Below, piece after piece: positions 60,036 to 64,000 of a stretch of DNA of 64,000 nucleotides; position 1 is the stretch's first letter, and each line of letters opens with the position of its first letter. The stretch spans positions 124,001 through 188,000 of the forward strand of contig NZ_MECL01000220.1 in NCBI RefSeq assembly GCF_014596445.1, in the 5' to 3' direction. The DNA is from Streptomyces sp. CBMA29 (GTDB taxonomy: Bacteria; Actinomycetota; Actinomycetes; Streptomycetales; Streptomycetaceae). Below the pieces are notes generated by a model. It had not been told where the DNA came from. It worked only from the letters and a program-made list of their open reading frames with translations, and searched no databases. A program made the translations under genes and the position numbers.

Positions 60036-60410
60036 ATGGGCTTTCGGGTCACGGTGGGGATCGTTGAGCGACTGGTGCCGGACGAGTTGTGGGAGTTGTT
60101 CCAGCGGGTGGTGCCGGAGGCGCCCTCGCGGCCGCAGGGCGGTGGCCGGCGCCGACACGGTGACCGGGAAGTACTGGCGGCGATCGTGTTCGTGGCCACC
60201 TCGGGATGCACGTGGCAGCAGGTGCCCGCTGCCTCGTTCGGCCCGTCCGGGGCTACTGCCCACCGGCGGTTCACCGAGTGGAGCAAGGCCCGCGTATGGG
60301 CCAGACTCCATCGCCTGGTCCTGGACGAACTTGGCTCACGCGGTGAGCTGGACTGGTCGAGGTGCGCGATTGACTCGGTGAACATGCGGGCTCTGAAAAA
60401 GGGGATTTGA
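60036..60410 (+). CDS. IS5-family transposase, frame A
   Basis: 124 residues: an N-terminal helix-turn-helix-type domain (LVPDELWELFQRVVPE, GREVLAAIVFVATSG-like segment, TWQQVP) ending with the first catalytic Asp in CAIDSVNMRA. The frame stops just after the A5G4 run at 60396-60404, the site of the -1 slip that joins it to frame B. Confidence 0.85.
   Translation: MGFRVTVGIVERLVPDELWELFQRVVPEAPSRPQGGGRRRHGDREVLAAIVFVATSGCTWQQVPAASFGPSGATAHRRFTEWSKARVWARLHRLVLDELGSRGELDWSRCAIDSVNMRALKKGI
60396..60404 (+). other. A5G4 slippery run for -1 translational frameshift
   Basis: The AAAAAGGGG run lies where frame A (ALKKGI stop) meets frame B; a -1 slip gives the continuous ALKKGDLTGPNPVDRGK, which is the conserved order in IS5-family transposases. 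Confidence 0.7.
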
Positions 60411-60859
60411 CAGGTCCGAATCCTGTCGACCGGGGCAAATACGGCTCGAAGATCCACTTGGTCACCGAGCGAACCGGTCTGCCCATATCCGTCGGTATCT
60501 CGGGCGCGAACCTGCACGACAGCCAGGCCCTCATCCCCCTGGTCCGCGGCATCCCGCCGATCCGCTCCCGGCACGGTCCGCGCCGACGACGTCCCGACAA
60601 GCTGCATGCCGACAAGGGCTACGACCACAACCACCTGCGGCGATGGCTCCGCTTACGCGGGATCACCCACCGGATCGCCCGCAAAGGCATCGAGTCATCT
60701 GAACGCCTTGGCCGCCACCGCTGGACCGTCGAGCGCACCATGGCCTGGCTCACCGGCTGCCGACGACTGCACCGCCGCTACGAACGCAAGGCCGACCACT
60801 TCCTCGCCTTCGCCAGCATCGCCTGCACCCTCATCTGCTACCCCAGACTCACCAAATGA
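60407..60859 (+). CDS. IS5-family transposase, frame B (catalytic)
   Basis: 150 residues beginning TGPNPVDRGKYGSKIH, with the second catalytic Asp in LHADKGYD and the Glu in RWTVERTMAWL, completing the DDE triad. It is probably made only as the frameshift fusion with frame A; the TTG at 60407 has no clear ribosome-binding site. Confidence 0.85.
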   Translation: MTGPNPVDRGKYGSKIHLVTERTGLPISVGISGANLHDSQALIPLVRGIPPIRSRHGPRRRRPDKLHADKGYDHNHLRRWLRLRGITHRIARKGIESSERLGRHRWTVERTMAWLTGCRRLHRRYERKADHFLAFASIACTLICYPRLTK

Positions 60860-60872
60860 GACGATCGCTAAA

Positions 60873-61045
60873 GAGCGGATGACGGGAATCGAACCCGCGC
60901 TCTGAGCTTGGGACAGGGTCCTTGCCGGCATCCGTGCTGGTCAGCGGCACGGCCCGCTCCGAAGGGCACACGTGATCAGTGCTCTTGGTGACCGCGCCTG
61001 ACCGCACCGTACCGCTGCGCGTGGTGCGGAGGCGGTGCGATGGCG
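60873..61045 (-). repeat. att unit copy 5: tRNA-Gly(CCC) 3' fragment and conserved flank
   Basis: 60873-60914 is the tRNA fragment; the match ends a few bases earlier on the anticodon side than in other copies (TTGGGACAGGG instead of TTGGGAATCAC). GCTGGTCAG is at about 60939, GACCGCACCGTACCGCTG at about 60999 and GTGGTGCGGAGGCGGTGCG at 61021. It borders the Wadjet island on the right and is followed by a broken PIN gene. Confidence 0.8.
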
Positions 61046-61050
61046 GGGGC

Positions 61051-61230
61051 CTATCGGTCGTGCCGGGTGACGGCTACGACGGTGAGGAGGTCGTCGAGGC
61101 CCTTGTAGTCGTCGGGTAGGTGGTGAAGAGCGGCAGCTCTTCGGCAATGGCGGCGATCATGAGATCGGCGGCCCGGCGGCGGGGTTTGTGGCCAGCGGTG
61201 AATCACGGCCGCAGGGCGCCGTATAGCAGG
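61051..61230 (-). pseudogene. VapC-type PIN-domain remnant
   Basis: On the minus strand HKPRRRAADLMIAAIAEELP and LFTT in one frame are followed, after a one- or two-base indel, by DDYKGLDDLLTVVAVTRHDR and a stop. This is the C-terminal half of a VapC. It is homologous in position and sequence to the relic beside att copy 4. The N-terminal half is not recognisable. Confidence 0.65.
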
Positions 61231-61591
61231 ACGTGGGTGGTTTCTGACGGCGACTGTGGCGGGAGTCTGAATGCTGGTCCAAACCACTTCTCGGCCTTCG
61301 TACTTGCGGCGCTGCCGGTGGCGGGTCCTACGCTTCTCGCCGTTGCGCTGGGAGCCCTGACGAGAAGCGCGATGTAGGGAACGAAACCGTCGTGCGACAA
61401 GACGGCCTTCGTCCATCGCTACCTGAGGGCCTGACAGGAGGAGTAGGGGCCGGTCGAGCCGGAAGCTCGAGTTGGGATCGAACCGCACCTCGTTGAGCCA
61501 GCATTCGGGGCGCTATCGCGGGTTCGCTCAAAACCCTCATCGTTTCATGATGGCTGCCGCGGGCTCCGTTGGCCCTGCACATCACCTATCC
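61231..61591. other. relic DNA without supported gene
   Basis: About 360 bp downstream of the REase-like gene. The minus strand contains NEVRFDPNSSFRLDRPLLLL near 61440-61490, which looks like part of a protein but has no start, continuation or recognised family. Confidence 0.3.
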
Positions 61592-62737
61592 TCAGTCGGC
61601 AATGCCGGACCGTGTTGGTGCCTTGGAGGCGGAGATTCGGCGTCGACAGTCCACAATGACCGCCTTTATTTCTGGGCAATTCGGATCAAAATTTTCCTCA
61701 GATTCTCTTTTTAGGATGGCAGTCACTTCGTCCGGATCTCTTCGGTGGCACATTACAACGTAGTACCCTTGACTGGCTTGCGCCGACTTCATGTACATGG
61801 GGAGTTGTGTCAGTATGCCGTGGCGCACTTCCTGAAGTTTGTCATCTTTCTTGAATTCGATAACCGCAGTTGCGTTATTCAATCTTGCTGTGAAATCCGT
61901 AGGGCCGCTTCCGTGGTCAGAATTTGATTCTAGATGAATCTTCAAGGAGCCGAAGGTCAGACGGGAGAAGATTTGGAACATGCCTTGATGCTGGCGTTCG
62001 TGTAGCACCCTTCCAGTGTCGTCGTAAAGGAGTTTCCAGCCCCCCTGTTCCTCAATTGCTCCTCGAAATCTGAAGATAGTGTCCAGCATGGCCACGGCGA
62101 GTAGGTCATCATCTGCGGCATCGGCCAGGGAGACCGTCGGTAGCATGTTGGCCCAGTGCCTTCCCGATGCAAGCGCCGCTAGGTCGGCCACGCCAGGTCC
62201 GCTTTCGAGGATCTTTGCCTGTCGGATCTTAGCTACGTTAGGCGATGGTTCGCGATAGCCGGCCACGACGAGGTCGAATTTTGAATATGAGATCAATCGC
62301 CCGACCACGAGGGAGATCTCGTCATGGCCGTCCATGTTGACAGACGCGCTGGCTGTAATGTTGCAATCGTCTCGAACCATGCCCGTGATCGTGCGACTAG
62401 GGAGAGATATCGAAGCTTCCTTGTGCCCGCCCCCTAGGGGGCGATAAGTTGTGATTCCCGAATGAACGAACCACTCTCCAATTTCGGGCTCAATTTCCGT
62501 TGCCTCGCGAAGCGCCATCGAGTGAATTATCTGGGATATGGTCACGCTGACCAGTGCACTTTTTCTGAAATCAGAGAATTCCGCTCCGGTGTCGGGATTG
62601 CTAGCTATCGCATCGAAGATTATCTTCTCCATTGGCCCTAGGAGGGAGTAGAGGATGTTCGCGCGAGCATAGTATGGCTGGAACATCAGGTTCACGTCGT
62701 CTTTGGCAGGAATCTCATTCCAAGCCATGAATTGCAA
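61592..62737 (-). CDS. PD-(D/E)XK nuclease-like protein, unknown
   Basis: 381 residues, distinctly lower GC than its surroundings. Near residue 277 it has SGPTDFTARL and about 12 residues later AVIEFKKDD, giving the D...ExK core of the restriction-endonuclease fold; a following helix and YYVVMCHRR strand fit. The N-terminal 240 residues are unfamiliar (GPMEKIIFDAIASNP, DLVVAGYREPSPNVAKIRQ). It may be a solitary defence nuclease or a nuclease subunit whose partner is absent; no methylase or helicase gene is adjacent. Its base composition suggests separate acquisition. Confidence 0.6.
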   Translation of the reverse strand: MQFMAWNEIPAKDDVNLMFQPYYARANILYSLLGPMEKIIFDAIASNPDTGAEFSDFRKSALVSVTISQIIHSMALREATEIEPEIGEWFVHSGITTYRPLGGGHKEASISLPSRTITGMVRDDCNITASASVNMDGHDEISLVVGRLISYSKFDLVVAGYREPSPNVAKIRQAKILESGPGVADLAALASGRHWANMLPTVSLADAADDDLLAVAMLDTIFRFRGAIEEQGGWKLLYDDTGRVLHERQHQGMFQIFSRLTFGSLKIHLESNSDHGSGPTDFTARLNNATAVIEFKKDDKLQEVRHGILTQLPMYMKSAQASQGYYVVMCHRRDPDEVTAILKRESEENFDPNCPEIKAVIVDCRRRISASKAPTRSGIAD

Positions 62738-63060
62738 CTCCTTCGCTTAAGATGCCAGTGCCCACTAACTTACCCTCTCGGCAACCCACTTCATGACCCC
62801 TTCCCGCGGGGATTGAAAGTGGCGGGCCGGCCCTGGCCGGTCGCCTACCTGGGCTGAGGTCGAGCATGGGCAAAATGGCGGCCGTGGAGCGGGCGACGGG
62901 GCCGACGAGTCCACGGCGGAGGTGGCTAGCGTCGTGCTCCGGGAGGCATGGGTCCAATGGGGTGTACCGCACTTAGCAGCTCAGTCAGTGATGGTGTGGA
63001 TCGCTCGCTCGTATCTGGTACGCGGTCTCTGAATTGGTCCAGACAACTAATGAGGCCTAT
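62738..63060. other. intergenic region; promoter side of the REase-like gene and remnant of att unit 6 left arm
   Basis: No gene is supported. At 63033-63047 the sequence ATTGGTCCAGACAACT matches the arm that precedes the terminator in att copies 2 and 4 (TTGGTCTGGACAAC), so the left edge of att unit 6 starts here and has been split by the IS at 63061. Confidence 0.5.
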
Positions 63061-63752
63061 GGGCTGCCCCGTAAACGGTCGGCAGGGCGGCGGCCAGGCG
63101 CTGAGCGATACTCGCGAGACTCCGCCGTGGCAGGTGTGACAGCTTGCGGACATGCCGTCGGCAGCAGACCGGATCATTGATCACCTCGGGCCGATGCTTG
63201 CCCTCCAGCCCCGCAAGCGGTTCGCGAGGGACGCCCGGCTGATCGGGGATGGCACTTTGGTGCCCACCCGCGATCACGCTGTCGCCGAGCAGTCGAAGAA
63301 CTACGGGTACTCCACCAACCACCAGGTCGTCGTCGACGCCGAAACGCGCCTCGTCGCGCTGGTCGGCCGACCCCTTCCCGGCAACCGCAACGATTGCAAG
63401 GCATGGAAGGAGTCCGGGGCAAAGGCCGGCATCGGCACGACCATCGCCGACTGCGGCTATCCGGGCACCGCACTCGTGATGCCCCACCGGCGCCGCAGGG
63501 GCGAGGAGTTGCCCGGCTGGAGACAGGCCCACAATAAGTCCCACAAGCAGGTCCGCGCCCGCATCGAACACACCTTAGCCCGGATGAAGACCTGGAAGAT
63601 CCTCCGCGATTGCCGTCTCAAAGGCGACGGTGTCCACCACGCCATGCTCGGCATCGCCCGGATGCACAACCTCACCATCGTCGGATAGACCACGGCCTCG
63701 TACAGCAACCCACTATCCCCGATCCCCTCAGAGATCTTTTACGGGACAGCCC
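63061..63752 (+). mobile_element. truncated IS5-like element
   Basis: Inverted ends GGGCTGCCCCGTAAA (63061-63075) and, reading inward from the right, GGGCTGTCCCGTAAA. It is about 690 bp, shorter than a complete element of this kind, because the N-terminal part of the transposase is missing. It is inserted between the left arm and terminator of att unit 6. No clear target duplication is seen. Confidence 0.7.
63152..63688 (+). pseudogene. DDE transposase, N-terminally truncated
   Basis: 178 codons with DGTLVPTRDHAVAEQSKNYG (first Asp), TTIADCGYPGT (second Asp) and RARIEHTLARMKTWK (Glu), an IS5/HARBI-type DDE domain. The N-terminal DNA-binding part expected for the family is missing. Confidence 0.75.
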
Positions 63753-63780
63753 TTAGGTCTTCGACCTGCCTTTCCTTCCA

Positions 63781-63955
63781 AGAGGATGACGGGAATCGAA
63801 CCCGGCTCTGAGTTTGGGAATCACAGGGGCTCTGTTGACGAAAATCTTTGCCGGGCAGATTTCACGCGCTCTTGCGCTCAATGCGGTGGGTTCCGCCTTT
63901 GACCTCGGCTTACCGTGTCGTACCGCGTGAGCTGGTGCGGAAGTGGTGCGCAGGC
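63781..63955 (-). repeat. att unit copy 6: tRNA-Gly(CCC) 3' fragment and conserved flank
   Basis: 63781-63824 is the tRNA 3' fragment with a two-base deletion beside the T stem (CCCGGCTCTGAG) and one change in the anticodon arm. A decayed terminator (TTAGGTCTTCGACCTG, 63753-63768) lies to the left, and GCTGGTGCGGAAGTGGTGCG at 63931-63950 to the right. The bases after it (CCTATCGGTCGTGC) match those that open the PIN relic at copy 5, so a third PIN gene probably starts beyond the window. Confidence 0.75.
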
Positions 63956-64000
63956 TGATTGCGCCTCCTGTGGCCCTATCGGTCGTGCAGCAGGGGGGGG

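Larger units (their letters stand above)
60015..60867 (+). mobile_element. IS5-family (IS427-like) insertion sequence
   Basis: About 853 bp with matching terminal inverted repeats (left GTCATCTCATTTGGT, right end reading inward ATCGTCTCATTTGGT). It encodes a DDE transposase in two overlapping frames. CTAA flanks both ends (60011-60014 and 60868-60871), a likely target-site duplication. Both frames are intact, so it may be active. It interrupts att unit 5 between terminator and tRNA fragment. Confidence 0.82.

Noticed and set aside
62795..62830. CRISPR-like repeat end (GCGGGGATTGAAAG)
   Set aside because: Only one occurrence, with no spaced repeats nearby.

Overview
The window is high-GC actinobacterial DNA, almost certainly a Streptomyces or close relative. 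Codons are strongly biased to G/C in the third position, Shine-Dalgarno sequences are AGGAG/GGAGG, and the gene families are typical of the genus: secreted SGNH/ricin-type proteins, LysM L,D-transpeptidases, very large YD-repeat (RHS) polymorphic toxins, an SPL-family radical SAM protein and an iron-sulfur photolyase. Much of it is accessory DNA: RHS relics, toxin/immunity cassettes, defence genes, a RiPP cluster, IS elements and many short broken genes.

Layout. 0-6 kb: on the minus strand, an RHS protein with a HINT domain running off the left edge, a metallo-beta-lactamase-fold protein, a nucleosidase/membrane/beta-trefoil fusion and a small membrane protein. 6.2-9.3 kb: a divergent UV-repair-like pair (SPL-like radical SAM and FeS photolyase). 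9.5-11.3 kb: decayed RHS gene. 11.7-13.2 kb: secreted lectin-SGNH hydrolase. 13.2-16.4 kb: relics and a short degenerate GyrB-like ATPase. 16.4-21.3 kb: frameshifted RHS gene with an intact toxin tip and candidate immunity gene. 21.4-39.7 kb: L,D-transpeptidase, a 1,915-residue secreted FG-GAP/LamG/GDSL protein, a divergent 2,333-residue RHS toxin, then displaced HINT tails, toxin tips and immunity genes. 39.7-48.9 kb: a cyclophane-type RiPP cluster, a vWA/PP2C/kinase (TerY-P) triad and an Mrr-like nuclease. 48.9-60 kb: a Wadjet (JetABCD-like) operon with a fifth, overlapping STAND/TPR gene. 60-64 kb: an IS5-family element, a PD-(D/E)XK-like gene and a truncated IS.

The islands share one architectural element. 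A short sequence whose minus strand reads as the 3' half of a tRNA-Gly(CCC) (anticodon loop, variable region, T arm, acceptor 3' strand) occurs at 16.34, 21.38, 39.70, 48.93, 60.87 and 63.78 kb, with a more decayed copy near 14.0 kb. Most copies have a rho-independent-type hairpin immediately downstream on the minus strand, and a conserved flank with paired GGTGCGG direct repeats about 150-165 bp away on the other side. The simplest reading is serial integration of islands at one tRNA-Gly gene whose intact copy lies to the right of the window, each event leaving a displaced 3' fragment. No integrase gene is visible here.

Functionally the window combines inter-bacterial warfare (RHS toxins and immunities), anti-invader defence (Wadjet, Mrr-like, REase-like, TerY-P, a nucleosidase effector-like protein) and a specialised peptide pathway. 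All names come from reading motifs by eye; no database search was run.
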